A stretch of DNA of 64,000 nt from Halobacillus litoralis (GCF_020524025.1 NZ_JAIVKN010000003.1:482058-546057); one strand, 5' to 3'; counted from the stretch's first letter, positions 54,220 to 63,799 are shown. Notes: generated by a model not told the origin, from the letters alone. Program-made: numbers and translations.

Positions 54220-54782
54220 TAGAATCCCTTTCTATTTAAGTCGATATCTGCAACTTTTTCATATTTAGGCTGTTTACCTGGATGAATTTTGAATACAGAA
54301 AAAGCATGAACCTTCATCTGATAGTTTGACTGAAAGATGACAGGAATATGTTCCTGTGATAAAGGAGACCTTCCTTCGGCCTGCTGTTTAGCCAGCGTCA
54401 CATGAGGATGATACTTTCTGGACTCTTCATCGATACCGAGTAAATGACCTGTTTTTTCTATTTTACGCTTTATTTCCATCAACTCCGAAGCTTTCTCAAC
54501 CTCAGCGAAAAAAACCCGCGGGCATGTCCGCTCCCCAAATGAACCAGCAGGTCCTATGCCTACATTGAAAGGGGATGGCCATGATTGGCTTTTTATTTCT
54601 TCTATATATTCGTCTATTATTTCTTCGGCAGTCCCGCCTAAAAACTTTAAGGTTATATGGAAATCTTCTCGGTTTGTCCAATTCCTATAACTCATTGATT
54701 CGCTCAACACTTCCTGCCATTCTTGCAGCGCATCTGCAATTTTCTGATCGGTTTTAATTCCTATAAAATAGTGACTGCTCAA
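54219..54782 (-). CDS. thpR: RNA 2',3'-cyclic phosphodiesterase ThpR
   Basis: About 187 residues of the 2H phosphoesterase (2'-5' RNA ligase-like) fold. Both catalytic HxTx motifs are present: HITLKFLG and HVTLAKQ. It hydrolyses 2',3'-cyclic phosphate RNA ends; in B. subtilis it is YtlP. The longest frame starts 11 codons upstream inside the MFS gene, but AAAGGAG is correctly spaced from the TTG at 54782, which overlaps the MFS stop as TTGA, so this coupled start is preferred. Its stop overlaps the ytlQ start. Confidence 0.9.
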   Translation of the reverse strand: MSSHYFIGIKTDQKIADALQEWQEVLSESMSYRNWTNREDFHITLKFLGGTAEEIIDEYIEEIKSQSWPSPFNVGIGPAGSFGERTCPRVFFAEVEKASELMEIKRKIEKTGHLLGIDEESRKYHPHVTLAKQQAEGRSPLSQEHIPVIFQSNYQMKVHAFSVFKIHPGKQPKYEKVADIDLNRKGF

Positions 54783-55960
54783 TCGAATTGCTCCTTTCCA
54801 TTTATCTTCGTCCATTTCTTTATAACCAGCAGAATGATCATTCCAATAAACGTCATTAAAGAAAACAGTCCATACATGAAAGTAACACTGTAAAAATCTA
54901 TCATTATTCCACCAAGGAAAGTAAAACAGGCATTTCCCAATCCGTTCCCTACAGCAGAATATAATCCCACAGCCGTAGCCCTGACATCATCAGGAGCTAA
55001 TTCTCTTACAAGAAGCAGAGCAGCAGGAATGTAAAGGCCGACTGATACGCCTTGAGCAATAGTGCTTCCATACACAACTGCACTTGAGGGCTCAAAATAA
55101 TAGAGCAGCCACCTCAGACAGGATACAGATGCACTGAGTATAAGAACGGCCAAGACTCCAAAGCGGTTAATCACCTGCTGGGCAAACTTCATAAATGGAG
55201 CTTCACTTCCAGCAGCCAACAGAAAAGCCACTCCTACCCCTGAGAGGGTCCCTCCTACTGTCAATATAAAAGTCCCAAAATAATAATTGTTTGCCAATAC
55301 CGGCCCGAAAATTAAGAAGTTGGAGATTAGGAACAAAAGGAATGATTTCTGCTTTATCAATGTATGTAAACCTTTTTTAAAAGGAAGCGATACCTCCTCG
55401 GCTCTTTTTGGAAACTGAAAAAGAGTAATTAAAGCAATAACCAGGCCAATTGAAAAAAAGTAAAAGATCCAATCCATGGAACCGGTTGATTCGGTCACAC
55501 CCCCCAAGACAAATACAGCGATAGCAAAACCTACAGCTCCCCACAGGCGGATATTTCCATATTCTTTGCCATTTCGTTGAACAAAATTCAGAGAAAGACT
55601 GTCAGACAAAGGAACGATTCCAGACTGAAAAATTGCTATGCAGATAATGCCTATAAAAAGAGCAGGGAAGATGGAAAGTTGAGGATAGAAAGCACCCAGC
55701 AAACCAGCCGTCAGCGAAGCCAACATTAAAAGCCGCTTCGGCCTTCTAGTGTAATCACTAAGCATGCCCCATACTGGCTGCATAAAAATAGTGACAAGTG
55801 GCAAAGCGGCAATGACCATTCCAATCTGAGTATGGGATAACCCTTTTTCTTCTTCAAGAAACACAGACAGTAAAGGAAAAATGGCTCCGAAGGCAAAAAA
55901 AGTAAAGAAATAAAAAATCTGTATAAAACGGTAGGTTTTTTCAGTGGCAGACTGCGGCAT
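54779..55960 (-). CDS. Major facilitator superfamily transporter (MFS_1_like)
   Basis: 393 residues with twelve predicted transmembrane helices. After helix 2 the MFS loop reads GMLSDYTRRPKR, a form of GxLaDrxGrr. The first helices (IQIFYFFTFFAFGAIFPLLSV) and NIRLWGAVGFAIAVFVLGG match the MFS_1_like group that includes sugar/nucleoside:H+ symporters and YwbF. The substrate is not inferable. It lies 20 bases after pepV and overlaps thpR by four bases, so it is part of a long minus-strand unit (channel-pepV-MFS-thpR-ytlQ). Confidence 0.87.
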   Translation of the reverse strand: MPQSATEKTYRFIQIFYFFTFFAFGAIFPLLSVFLEEEKGLSHTQIGMVIAALPLVTIFMQPVWGMLSDYTRRPKRLLMLASLTAGLLGAFYPQLSIFPALFIGIICIAIFQSGIVPLSDSLSLNFVQRNGKEYGNIRLWGAVGFAIAVFVLGGVTESTGSMDWIFYFFSIGLVIALITLFQFPKRAEEVSLPFKKGLHTLIKQKSFLLFLISNFLIFGPVLANNYYFGTFILTVGGTLSGVGVAFLLAAGSEAPFMKFAQQVINRFGVLAVLILSASVSCLRWLLYYFEPSSAVVYGSTIAQGVSVGLYIPAALLLVRELAPDDVRATAVGLYSAVGNGLGNACFTFLGGIMIDFYSVTFMYGLFSLMTFIGMIILLVIKKWTKINGKEQFD

Positions 55961-55980
55961 TTATCAAAGTCCTTCTTTCT

Positions 55981-57360
55981 TTATTTAGAGAGTTCATAAA
56001 TGCTTTTTGCATATATTTCTATCGCTTTAATCATATCTTTCAAACGGACATGCTCGTCTACCTGGTGCGCTGTGTCCGGGCTGTCTGCAAACATAGCACC
56101 AAAAGCAACACCTGCTTCCAGAGAGCGTGCGTACGTTGCGCCTCCAATCGATTGTGCCGAAGCTTTCTCCCCTGTAGTCTGGTTATAAACGGACAATAAA
56201 GTTTCCACAAATGGATGATCTTTTTCTAAATGAATGGAAGGAAGATGGTCATAGACAGCCAACGATCCTTCATTTCTTTCAGCAATAGCATTTAACTGAT
56301 GAAGAACATCGTTATATTCTGCTGTAACAGGATATCTTAAATTGAATCCTGCTTTCCACATATCTTCAGAGCGTACTAAAGACCCTAAATTGCTGGTTAA
56401 TGCACCCGAAACATCATCCATGATATTCAACCCCAGGCCGCTGCCATCTGTTACAAGAAACGATTCATATATATGGTCTATGATTTTTTGATCGTCGGCA
56501 GGGAGTGGCATCGTCTGTAAAAAGCCCAGCAAGTCTATAACAGCATTTCTTCCTCCTTCGGGCTTACTCGCATGCGCAGCTTTCCCTTTCATACTCAGCA
56601 CATATTCGTTGTCATTTTTTGTTAAAGAACCACTTAACTGGTGTTTCTCTATATAATCATTGAACGAACGTTGAATATCTGCGGTTGAAAATAATACAGC
56701 TGTTGATTCATCAGGAACCATATTTAAACGGTCACCACCTGTAAAACTTAGAAGATAAGTAGAAAGATCAGATGATTTTGGAGATATTGCATAAGTAAGA
56801 TAACCATCCAAAAGCCCTTTTTCAGCATGAATAACAGGGAATGATGCATCTGGAGTAAATCCTACCTCCGGCATATCTTCATGTTTAAAATAGTGTTCAA
56901 TTCCTTCCCAGTCTCTCTCCTCATCTGTGCCTAAGATTAACCTGATTTTCTTCTTAGGTTGAAAACCCTGGTCTTTTAAAAGCTTCATAGCTATATAAGC
57001 AGCCATCACTGGACCTTTATCATCCTGAGAACCCCGTCCATAGAGAATTCCATTTTTCACAACCGGGTCAAAAGGAGGTGTAGTCCAGCCTTCACCTGCT
57101 GGAACGACGTCTAGATGGCCTAAGATTCCTATAATTTCTTCTCCTTCACCAAATTCCACGTGTCCTCCATGCCCATGAACATTTTTAGTTGTAAAGCCAT
57201 CTTTACCGGCTATCTCCAACATTTTATTTAATGCATCAAGAATTGGCTTTCCATAAGGAGTTTCTTCATCTTCCTCATAAACACTTGGGATCTTTAATAA
57301 TTCCATCGTTTTCTGTATGTATTCTTCTTCGTATGTTTGACTCAGAGTTTTATAATCCAT
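55981..57360 (-). CDS. pepV: Dipeptidase PepV, M20 family
   Basis: About 459 residues. It has the M20 dizinc pattern: GHLDVVPAG (His), GSQDDKGP (bridging Asp), GTDEERDWEG (catalytic Glu pair), FTPDASFPVIHAEKG (Asp) and SPDTAHQVDEH (His). PepV monomers cleave broad-range dipeptides in the cytosol, releasing N-terminal residues. The ORF is open two codons further, but AAAGGAG is seven bases before the ATG at 57360. It follows the channel gene by two bases, its ribosome site being inside the end of that gene, so translation is coupled. Confidence 0.93.
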   Translation of the reverse strand: MDYKTLSQTYEEEYIQKTMELLKIPSVYEEDEETPYGKPILDALNKMLEIAGKDGFTTKNVHGHGGHVEFGEGEEIIGILGHLDVVPAGEGWTTPPFDPVVKNGILYGRGSQDDKGPVMAAYIAMKLLKDQGFQPKKKIRLILGTDEERDWEGIEHYFKHEDMPEVGFTPDASFPVIHAEKGLLDGYLTYAISPKSSDLSTYLLSFTGGDRLNMVPDESTAVLFSTADIQRSFNDYIEKHQLSGSLTKNDNEYVLSMKGKAAHASKPEGGRNAVIDLLGFLQTMPLPADDQKIIDHIYESFLVTDGSGLGLNIMDDVSGALTSNLGSLVRSEDMWKAGFNLRYPVTAEYNDVLHQLNAIAERNEGSLAVYDHLPSIHLEKDHPFVETLLSVYNQTTGEKASAQSIGGATYARSLEAGVAFGAMFADSPDTAHQVDEHVRLKDMIKAIEIYAKSIYELSK

Positions 57361-57362
57361 AA

Positions 57363-58382
57363 TCATACTCCTTTTTTTATCAATTGGTCGTAAGTAGCTT
57401 TGTCACATACAACATAGAGTTCTGCTTCCTTAGGAATTGGTCTTTCTAATTTGCGGTTAATCGTCAAATCATTACGATCGGCAATCAATGTTGCCCCTTC
57501 ATTTAACAAGTCCTGAAAAGCATCGCGATATGTTTCCCAATTAGCCCGGACAGGAATATAAAAAAGGTCCTCCCCTACCGATCTTTTCAATAATTGACCA
57601 TAAATTTCAGAGACCCCTTTACGGAAAGCTGAACGCACAGCTAAAGAAGATATAGTCTCATTTGATACAATGAATTCGTCAATTTGAGCATGTTTGAAAT
57701 TCTTTATATGCTTTTCTTCCATCACTTCTACTATCGTATGGACCTCTGGAGCAGCTGTCTCTATAGAAGAAGCTATCAATAATGACTTGCCGTCTATAGA
57801 TTGATCATTGTCCAATCGGTCATCTGCAAAGATTAGTACAGCCCTTGCCTCGGCCACATTTGCTTGCTGGAGGGTTTCAATATCAGAAGCATCCCCCTTT
57901 ATGTAATGAATCGTATCGGTTAACACAGGTGCCTCTTCTAATTGATCGATAATGACAATTTCACAATTCTCACTTGTATCGACGATTTCCTTTACCGCAA
58001 ATTTTGCTTTTTGGGACCATCCGATAATAACAAAATGGTTCTTACCTTTGTGCACAATATCACCCTCCAGTCGCTTTTTTCTAAAAAGAGCCAGTCCATC
58101 AATAATTTTTCCAATCACAACACCAATAAGTCCGATCCCCAGAACATATAATACAATAGCTATGGAACGACCGGCAGTCGTAACCGGATAATAGTCTCCA
58201 TATCCTACGGTTGTAACTGTCGTCATCACCCACCAGAATCCATCAAATAAGGTTGGAAATGTATCATTTTCAACGAGCACGATTAAAATAGTGGATAGCA
58301 CAATAAGAATAGCACTAGTTAAAAACAAAACGAGATTATTGACCTTTACCATTTTCAAAAGAATTTTTTTAAGAAGAAACAA
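57363..58382 (-). CDS. Two-TM potassium channel with RCK domain
   Basis: 339 residues. Two transmembrane helices (about 17-37 and 72-95) flank a pore with the selectivity filter TTVGYGD at 57-63. A C-terminal RCK (regulator of K+ conductance) domain begins near residue 114 with FVIIGWSQKAK, the GWS variant of the Rossmann GxGxxG found in YugO/MthK-type channels, and contains VIIDQLEEAP and YIKGDASD. It should form a tetrameric K+ channel gated by cytoplasmic ligands. The start is TTG after GGAGGTCTTTGA. It heads the pepV-containing transcript. Confidence 0.92.
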   Translation of the reverse strand: MFLLKKILLKMVKVNNLVLFLTSAILIVLSTILIVLVENDTFPTLFDGFWWVMTTVTTVGYGDYYPVTTAGRSIAIVLYVLGIGLIGVVIGKIIDGLALFRKKRLEGDIVHKGKNHFVIIGWSQKAKFAVKEIVDTSENCEIVIIDQLEEAPVLTDTIHYIKGDASDIETLQQANVAEARAVLIFADDRLDNDQSIDGKSLLIASSIETAAPEVHTIVEVMEEKHIKNFKHAQIDEFIVSNETISSLAVRSAFRKGVSEIYGQLLKRSVGEDLFYIPVRANWETYRDAFQDLLNEGATLIADRNDLTINRKLERPIPKEAELYVVCDKATYDQLIKKGV

Positions 58383-58543
58383 TCAAAGACCTCCAATCAT
58401 TAATAACCTGTAAATTAGGTGAATAATCTGTAAATTTAATCTATTTAAGTGGCACTGACTATTACTTTATTGTAGAATGAAACCAACTTCAGAGATTCAC
58501 AAGCACCACAAGTTCCATACAAAGACGATTAAGGAGTGGTTTT

Positions 58544-58762
58544 TTGAATCATCCATCATCACGTATGCTCAACCGCATTAAAGCTGTCTATCTCTATATA
58601 AGAGACCGGGGAACAGTATCGACTAATGAGTTAGCAGATGAGTTTGGTATCACCGATCGTACTATGCAGAGGGACCTAAGCATATTAGAATACAATGGAC
58701 TGGTTGCAAGTCCACATCGTGGAGAGTGGACAATCACTGAAAAGAAAGTCAAAATATCATAA
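58544..58762 (+). CDS. ytzE: Small DeoR-type HTH protein YtzE
   Basis: 72 residues consisting of only a winged helix of the DeoR type: RIKAVYLYIRDRGTVSTNEL, ADEFGITDRTMQRDLSILEY and a wing (GLVASPHRGEWTIT). No effector-binding domain is attached, unlike full DeoR regulators of about 250 residues. B. subtilis has a similar free-standing protein, YtzE, in the same neighbourhood. The start is TTG with AAGGAG nine bases before it. It is monocistronic with its own terminator; targets are unknown. Confidence 0.88.
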   Translation: MNHPSSRMLNRIKAVYLYIRDRGTVSTNELADEFGITDRTMQRDLSILEYNGLVASPHRGEWTITEKKVKIS

Positions 58763-58777
58763 ATGAAGTATGTTATA

Positions 58778-58817
58778 TAGATGACACCCGGAATTAGAGT
58801 TCCGGGTGTCTTTTTAT
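58778..58817 (+). terminator. Terminator of ytzE
   Basis: GACACCCGGAA pairs with TTCCGGGTGTC and is followed by TTTTTATTTTT. Confidence 0.92.
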
Positions 58818-58877
58818 TTTTGTTCATTTACAGCAAGTTTAGGCATCGTATTTCTATCAAAGTTCACATTAGATGTG

Positions 58878-59600
58878 TTAGTCAAGTTTTGTAATTTTCA
58901 TAAGGTATTGAAGTTCCTCATCTGTCAGCTCACGATATTCGCCAAGTTCTAGTTCTTCATCAAGGTCTAGTTCTCCTATTCTTATGCGTTTCAAATACAC
59001 TACTTTTTTGTCCACGGCTTCAAACATACGCTTTACCTGGTGGAACTTCCCTTCTGTGATTGTCAGTTCAATTTCTGATTGTTCACCAGAAGATAATACG
59101 ACAAGATGACCGGGCTTAGTTTTATATCCATCATCCAGCGTTACACCTTCAGCAAACTGACTGACATCCTCCTCCGTCACGCGGCCGTCAATTTCAGCAT
59201 AATAGGTTTTTCCTACATTTTTTTTAGGAGATGTTAAACGGTGGTTCAATACACCGTCATTCGTTATTAACAACAGCCCCTCCGTATCCTTATCTAAGCG
59301 CCCTACAGGAAACGGATCAAATACATGATCTTCTGGTTGGAGGATATCAATAACTGTCGTGTCATGAGCATCTTCGGTTGCTGAGATCAAATCTCCTGGT
59401 TTGTTCATCATAAGATAAATATATTCTCTATATTCAACCTCTTCTCCCATCACTGTCACCTGATCTTTTTCTGTATCCACATGAACTTTGGCACTCTTTT
59501 CAGGTTGACCATTAATACGTACATTTCCTCCTTTAAGAAGAGCTTTCACTTCTTTTCGAGTACCATAGCCCATATTCGCCAATAATTTATCAATTCTCAA
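58878..59600 (-). CDS. rsuA: 16S rRNA pseudouridine synthase, RsuA family
   Basis: A 240-residue RsuA/RluB/E/F family enzyme. The N-terminal S4 RNA-binding domain (RIDKLLANMGYGTRKEVKAL, about 1-60) is followed by the synthase domain with the catalytic aspartate in GRLDKDTEGLLL near residue 105 and KTYYAEIDG, EGKFHQVKRM afterwards. The expected product is pseudouridine 516 (E. coli numbering) in 16S rRNA. It corresponds to B. subtilis YtzG. It lies 14 bases after murJ with AAGGAGGTAAAGGG as ribosome site, forming a murJ-rsuA operon. Confidence 0.93.
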   Translation of the reverse strand: MRIDKLLANMGYGTRKEVKALLKGGNVRINGQPEKSAKVHVDTEKDQVTVMGEEVEYREYIYLMMNKPGDLISATEDAHDTTVIDILQPEDHVFDPFPVGRLDKDTEGLLLITNDGVLNHRLTSPKKNVGKTYYAEIDGRVTEEDVSQFAEGVTLDDGYKTKPGHLVVLSSGEQSEIELTITEGKFHQVKRMFEAVDKKVVYLKRIRIGELDLDEELELGEYRELTDEELQYLMKITKLD

Positions 59601-59614
59601 TTCCCTTTACCTCC

Positions 59615-61222
59615 TTACCTGCGCTTTAAAAACTTATCAAGTACACGTACGCGTCCACCTAAGACACGTTCTAATAATGTTGTCTTATATGTTAACAACA
59701 GGTACACGACTCCACCTATACCAATACTAAACGTTAATACAATAAGAGAGTCCAGCCTTTTTTCCAATGGATCAAAAATAAAGCCCAGTATCCACTTCAC
59801 AAAGAGGACGACAACAGCCATGATTGATGTCAGAATGAACACAAGAAGTGTACGTTTGAACAATTGACTAAACGAAAATTCTATAGAGGTGAAGATACGC
59901 CAGAAGTTCAAACATACAGCCGCAAGGACACCAATGCCAGTAGCAAAAATTGCACCCTTTGCTCCAAACAGCTGAATCAGCCACCAATTCAGGCTGATTT
60001 TTAGTAGTATTCCCGTTCCAAGACTGATCACAGCAAAATTCTGTTTATTAATTCCCTGCAGAATAGAAGAAGTAACCGTATATAATGCAAGAAAGAGCCC
60101 GACAGGTGCATACCATCGAAGGAGAGCTCCACGATATTCAACCTCTTCTACTCCATAAAACGTAGCATAAGCTTCAAGAGCAACAACAGAGAGACCTACA
60201 ACCGCTGGTATAATCAATAGAGCAACGATCTGCAGTGCCTGGTTGATTTGATGATTCAACCGGTTCATTTCATTTTTCGTAAAGGCTTGTGTGATAGCGG
60301 GAAGTAGAGCTAAGGAAAGTCCAAGCCCCAACGTAACTGGAATCATAATGAGCTTGTGGCTCAGAAAGTTAATAATTGAAAAAGCATTATTATATTCCAT
60401 GCCGCTCGCTTTAATTGCTTTTTCCAGCGTGAATTGATCGACAAGCTGATAAAGCGGTGTGGCAATTCCCACTAATATAAACGGTCCGGCATAGGTGAAC
60501 AGTTCTTTGAACATGTCTTTGTTGGACAAACCATAAGTCATCTTCTGTGCCTGTATTTGCCGCTCCAGGAATGGTTTACGCTTGATCCAATACACATACA
60601 GGACGATACATGAAGCGATCCCGCCAATAAATGCAGCAAAAGTCGCAAAGCCAACAGCTCTAGGGATTGGACCCTGCAGAACTTGGACAATAATAAACAC
60701 AGATACAAGTAAAAATACAATTCTTACAATTTGTTCTACCACTTGTGATACAGCGGTAGGCGCCATCGACTCATGGCCCTGGAAAAAACCTCTTGTTATA
60801 CTCATCGGAGGAATGACAAGCAAAGCGAAACTGACCATTTGAATAACCATTGTAGCCTGCCCTAAACGTTCAGATTCTGTCCCAATCGTCCAGGCTGCTA
60901 CCTGCTCAGCAGAGAAAAACAAAATGAAAAAGGCCAGAACCCCTGTGATGGACATTAAGGTTAAACCAGCTTTCAGCATTTTTTGTCCTGTTTCATAATC
61001 TCCTAATGAGTTGTACTTAGAAACAAATTTGGAAACAGCTACGGGTACTCCCATACTCGATAAACTGAGAAGAATACTGTAAGGAACATAAGCTATGGAA
61101 AACAAGTCTGTCCCTTCTGTACCTACCATGTTTTCAAAAGGAACCGTATAAATCATTCCTAGGAACTTTGACAGGAATGTTCCTGCTGTTAATAACATCG
61201 TACCTTTGAGAATTTTCGACAT
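59615..61222 (-). CDS. murJ: MurJ-type lipid II flippase (YtgP), MOP superfamily
   Basis: 535 residues with about fourteen transmembrane helices in the polysaccharide-biosynthesis/MviN/MATE (MOP) family. LLTAGTFLSKFLGMIYTVPF at the start, SMGVPVAVSKFVSKYN and MSITRGFFQGHESMAPTAVSQVVEQ are characteristic of the Firmicute SpoVB/YtgP branch. B. subtilis YtgP was identified as its MurJ, moving lipid II across the membrane, with Amj as an alternate. The neighbours rsuA (ytzG) and ytfP are as in B. subtilis, which favours YtgP over the sporulation paralogue SpoVB. It diverges from ytfP. Confidence 0.9.
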   Translation of the reverse strand: MSKILKGTMLLTAGTFLSKFLGMIYTVPFENMVGTEGTDLFSIAYVPYSILLSLSSMGVPVAVSKFVSKYNSLGDYETGQKMLKAGLTLMSITGVLAFFILFFSAEQVAAWTIGTESERLGQATMVIQMVSFALLVIPPMSITRGFFQGHESMAPTAVSQVVEQIVRIVFLLVSVFIIVQVLQGPIPRAVGFATFAAFIGGIASCIVLYVYWIKRKPFLERQIQAQKMTYGLSNKDMFKELFTYAGPFILVGIATPLYQLVDQFTLEKAIKASGMEYNNAFSIINFLSHKLIMIPVTLGLGLSLALLPAITQAFTKNEMNRLNHQINQALQIVALLIIPAVVGLSVVALEAYATFYGVEEVEYRGALLRWYAPVGLFLALYTVTSSILQGINKQNFAVISLGTGILLKISLNWWLIQLFGAKGAIFATGIGVLAAVCLNFWRIFTSIEFSFSQLFKRTLLVFILTSIMAVVVLFVKWILGFIFDPLEKRLDSLIVLTFSIGIGGVVYLLLTYKTTLLERVLGGRVRVLDKFLKRR

Positions 61223-61325
61223 AATTTTCTTTTCACCTTCAATTTTATTGTAGAATCGACCTTATCTATTTTATCATAGATAAAGGAACAACAAGGAACG
61301 AATGAGTTTAGAAAGGAAGACAATC

Positions 61326-62585
61326 ATGACTTATGAAGTAACCGTCATCGGCGGAGGTCCATCCGGACTCATGGCTGCCATTGCCGCAGCTGAACAAGGA
61401 GTAAAAACTCTCTTAATTGATAAAGGTAAAAAGCTGGGTACAAAACTGGCGATCTCAGGAGGCGGGAGATGCAATGTGACCAATCGTCTTCCTGAAGAAG
61501 AGGTCATCAAACACATTCCAGGAAATGGGAAATTTTTGTACAGCCCCTTTTCTGTATTTAATAATTATGACATTATCGATTTCTTTGAAGGTCTTGGCGT
61601 TGCTCTGAAAGAAGAAGACCACGGACGTATGTTTCCAGTGAGTAATAAAGCTAAAGATGTCGTACAGGCACTTTTAAATCGCATGGATGAATTAAATATC
61701 GAGGTACGTAGACAAACACCTGTTGAAGCTATACATTACGGTGAAGAAGAACACGAAGTAATCTTAAAATCGCAGGAAAAAGTGAGGACGAAATCTTTGA
61801 TTCTGGCTGTTGGAGGAAAAGCTGTCCCTCATACAGGTTCTACAGGTGACGGGTATGCATGGGCTAAAAAAGCCGGCCATACCATTACTGATTTATTTCC
61901 AACTGAAGTTCCTCTTCTTTCAAAAGACGCGTTTATTAAAAATAAAACGTTACAAGGACTGTCGCTCAGAAATGTCAATGTATCCGTTCTAAACCAAAAA
62001 GATAAGAAAATTGTTACTCACCGCATGGATATGCTGTTCACTCACTTCGGTTTATCCGGCCCAGCCATACTAAGGTGTTCCCAGTATGCTGTGAAAGAAC
62101 TAAGGAAAGGGCATCGTTCCGTAACTATAGAAATTGACGCTCTTCCTGACGAGAAAGAAAATTCCCTATTAGAAAGATTGCAAAGTGAAACAAAAGATCA
62201 AGCTAAAAAAACATTCCGAAACGTGGTAAAAGGGCTTGTCCCAGAAAGGTATCTTGATTATCTGCTGGACGAATCAGAAATTGAGAATGATGAGAAATCA
62301 GCAAATATCTCGAATCAACAACTAAGGAGTTTCACTCATCTGCTAAAGCATTTCCAAGTAAACATTTATGATTCACAGCCTATTGAAAAAGCATTTGTTA
62401 CAGGCGGAGGGGTATCAATAAAAGAAATCGTCCCCAACACTATGCAGTCAAAATTAATGAATGGCCTTTACTTTTGTGGAGAAATCCTGGATATTCACGG
62501 TTACACCGGTGGTTATAACATTACTTCAGCTATGGTTACCGGCAGAGTCGCCGGGATGCATGCAGCATGGGAGTCCATGGGGTAA
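61326..62585 (+). CDS. ytfP: FAD-dependent oxidoreductase YtfP (HI0933-like)
   Basis: About 419 residues. The N-terminal FAD dinucleotide motif is [19 protein letters not shown], followed by [20 protein letters not shown], the signature of the HI0933/YhiN flavoproteins, then [18 protein letters not shown] and the C-terminal [17 protein letters not shown]. The reaction is unknown for the family. The frame is open eight codons upstream, but AAAGGAAGACAATC precedes the ATG at 61326 and the Rossmann strand starts at once. It is divergent from murJ and monocistronic. Confidence 0.92.
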   Translation: MTYEVTVIGGGPSGLMAAIAAAEQGVKTLLIDKGKKLGTKLAISGGGRCNVTNRLPEEEVIKHIPGNGKFLYSPFSVFNNYDIIDFFEGLGVALKEEDHGRMFPVSNKAKDVVQALLNRMDELNIEVRRQTPVEAIHYGEEEHEVILKSQEKVRTKSLILAVGGKAVPHTGSTGDGYAWAKKAGHTITDLFPTEVPLLSKDAFIKNKTLQGLSLRNVNVSVLNQKDKKIVTHRMDMLFTHFGLSGPAILRCSQYAVKELRKGHRSVTIEIDALPDEKENSLLERLQSETKDQAKKTFRNVVKGLVPERYLDYLLDESEIENDEKSANISNQQLRSFTHLLKHFQVNIYDSQPIEKAFVTGGGVSIKEIVPNTMQSKLMNGLYFCGEILDIHGYTGGYNITSAMVTGRVAGMHAAWESMG

Positions 62586-62663
62586 CTATATTGAACTTCA
62601 AAAACGTCATGCTCATAAAAAACAGATAAGAGACTGGTCACTTTAACAGAATAAGCTCTTCAC

Positions 62664-62702
62664 TAAAAAAGTCGAGAAAGGTCATCCCTTCCTCGACTTT
62701 CT
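62664..62702 (-). terminator. Terminator overlapping the end of a small gene
   Basis: On the minus strand AAAGTCGAGGAAGG pairs with CCTTTCTCGACTTT and is followed by TTT. The last codons and the stop of the 62682 gene lie in the stem. Confidence 0.85.
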
Positions 62703-62939
62703 CTGTTCATACTCTTTTTCACGACCTAATTCACGATTTAGAAGTTGCTGCATCTCTTCTCTATCCTTTGCCATGACTATTGGATCTCTCTCATCCCAAT
62801 CGACCATGTAGACAATATAGAATCTACGAATACGTCTAAAATAGATGGTGGAATGCGGAAACTTATCAAAATACCCCCGGACCATTTTCCTTCTTGAATA
62901 ACTCCATCTCTTCAGCTGTATGACGATCCCTCCGAACAT
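62682..62939 (-). CDS. Small charged hypothetical protein
   Basis: Up to 85 residues, very basic at the start, with a beta-like segment STIYFRRIRRFYIVYMVDW and a charged helical tail (REEMQQLLNRELGREKEYEQ). There is no membrane segment. The start is unclear: the ATG at 62939 has no ribosome site, whereas AAGGAAA precedes an internal ATG at 62885, which would give 67 residues. The gene ends inside a strong terminator, which supports transcription. I do not recognise the family and assign no function. Confidence 0.55.
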   Translation of the reverse strand: MFGGIVIQLKRWSYSRRKMVRGYFDKFPHSTIYFRRIRRFYIVYMVDWDERDPIVMAKDREEMQQLLNRELGREKEYEQRKSRKG

Positions 62940-62988
62940 ATATTCTCATACATAGTATAACGAGGAATCTACCAATAAACAACCACTT

Positions 62989-63258
62989 CTACCAAATAAA
63001 CACAAGACCTAAAAACGCAAATACTAGACTACTGGACAGATATAGATATCCGTAGGTCTGCAGTCTTTCAAAACGATTAGTAATTCCAAACACCCCTACA
63101 ATCGCAAGCCAAATAACGATGATTACGAAAAGAATATGTTGTAGAGAACTAATTTCGTTTTTTAAGGAAACCAGATAAAACCCTATCGGAATCAGTAAGA
63201 TCATCATGGCATACTTCCAATTCCAGAATGTGTTTCTTTTTCTTTCAATTTGGACCAA
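62989..63258 (-). CDS. Small three-helix membrane protein, unknown
   Basis: About 89 residues with three hydrophobic helices (YAMMILLIPIGFYLV, HILFVIIVIWLAIVGVFGI and LYLSSSLVFAFLGLVF) and a basic N-terminus (QIERKRNTFW). AAAGGGTGGTTATT is spaced for a TTG start at 63258; the frame is open seven codons further to a GTG at 63279. It has no recognisable domain. It lies 49 bases before the small charged gene on the same strand and may be co-transcribed with it. Function is unknown. Confidence 0.55.
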   Translation of the reverse strand: MVQIERKRNTFWNWKYAMMILLIPIGFYLVSLKNEISSLQHILFVIIVIWLAIVGVFGITNRFERLQTYGYLYLSSSLVFAFLGLVFIW

Positions 63259-63279
63259 AATAACCACCCTTTCAAACAC

Positions 63280-63640
63280 AAGCGTACACTTCCTGTGTTA
63301 AATCATTTCTCTCGCACAAAAAATTCAACAAATCAATTGCATTACATATAGGTTGGAAGGAAGAACAGCACCAAAGACTTCCTCCCCTATGAGGATGTCC
63401 TTGAATAACCCTTGAACATGATCGCTTTAAACTAAACAGGTACTCTATTAATCCCAATAATTAAAGTATCTGCCTTTTATGTATCCCCTACATTTTACCA
63501 CATTTTATTTGAGGTGAAATGAGTGATCTTCCTTTAAGACGTAACCCTGTATTTTATATTTCTTCTGTTTCTATTGTCTGGTTCATTGTGCCTGTTTTTG
63601 AAGAAGCCATTATAACAGAACACTATCCAATAGGAATACA
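63280..63640. other. Spacer between a small gene and the rRNA operon
   Basis: About 360 bases with no well-supported gene. A 54-codon plus-strand frame opens at an ATG at 63519 behind GAGGTGAA but runs through the rRNA terminator into the 5S 3' end, so it is probably not genuine. The promoter of the leftward small genes should lie near 63280-63340. No repeat, tRNA or insertion element was seen. Confidence 0.5.
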
Positions 63641-63677
63641 AAAAACCCCTTCTGAATTAACATTCAAAAGGGGTTTC
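63641..63677 (-). terminator. Terminator of the rRNA operon
   Basis: On the minus strand AAACCCCTTTTGAATG pairs with an AGAAGGGGTTT segment and runs into T6, directly after 5S rRNA. Confidence 0.88.
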
Positions 63678-63681
63678 GGTT

Positions 63682-63799
63682 GACGTGGCAACGTCCTACT
63701 CTCACGGGGGTAAACCCGACTACCATCGGCGCTGAAGAGCTTAACTGCTGTGTTCGGCATGGGAACAGGTGTGACCTCTTCGCCTTCATTACCACATCA
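63682..63799 (-). rRNA. rrf: 5S ribosomal RNA
   Basis: The reverse complement reads as a complete 5S rRNA: GCGAAGAGGTCACACCTGTT near the 5' end, CCATGCCGAACACAG in loop B/C, AGCTCTTCAGCGCCGATGGT and GAGAGTAGGACGTTGCC near the 3' end, with GTGGT and GCCAC closing helix I. Length is about 118. It is the last gene of a leftward 23S-5S unit; end positions are accurate to a few bases. Confidence 0.95.
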
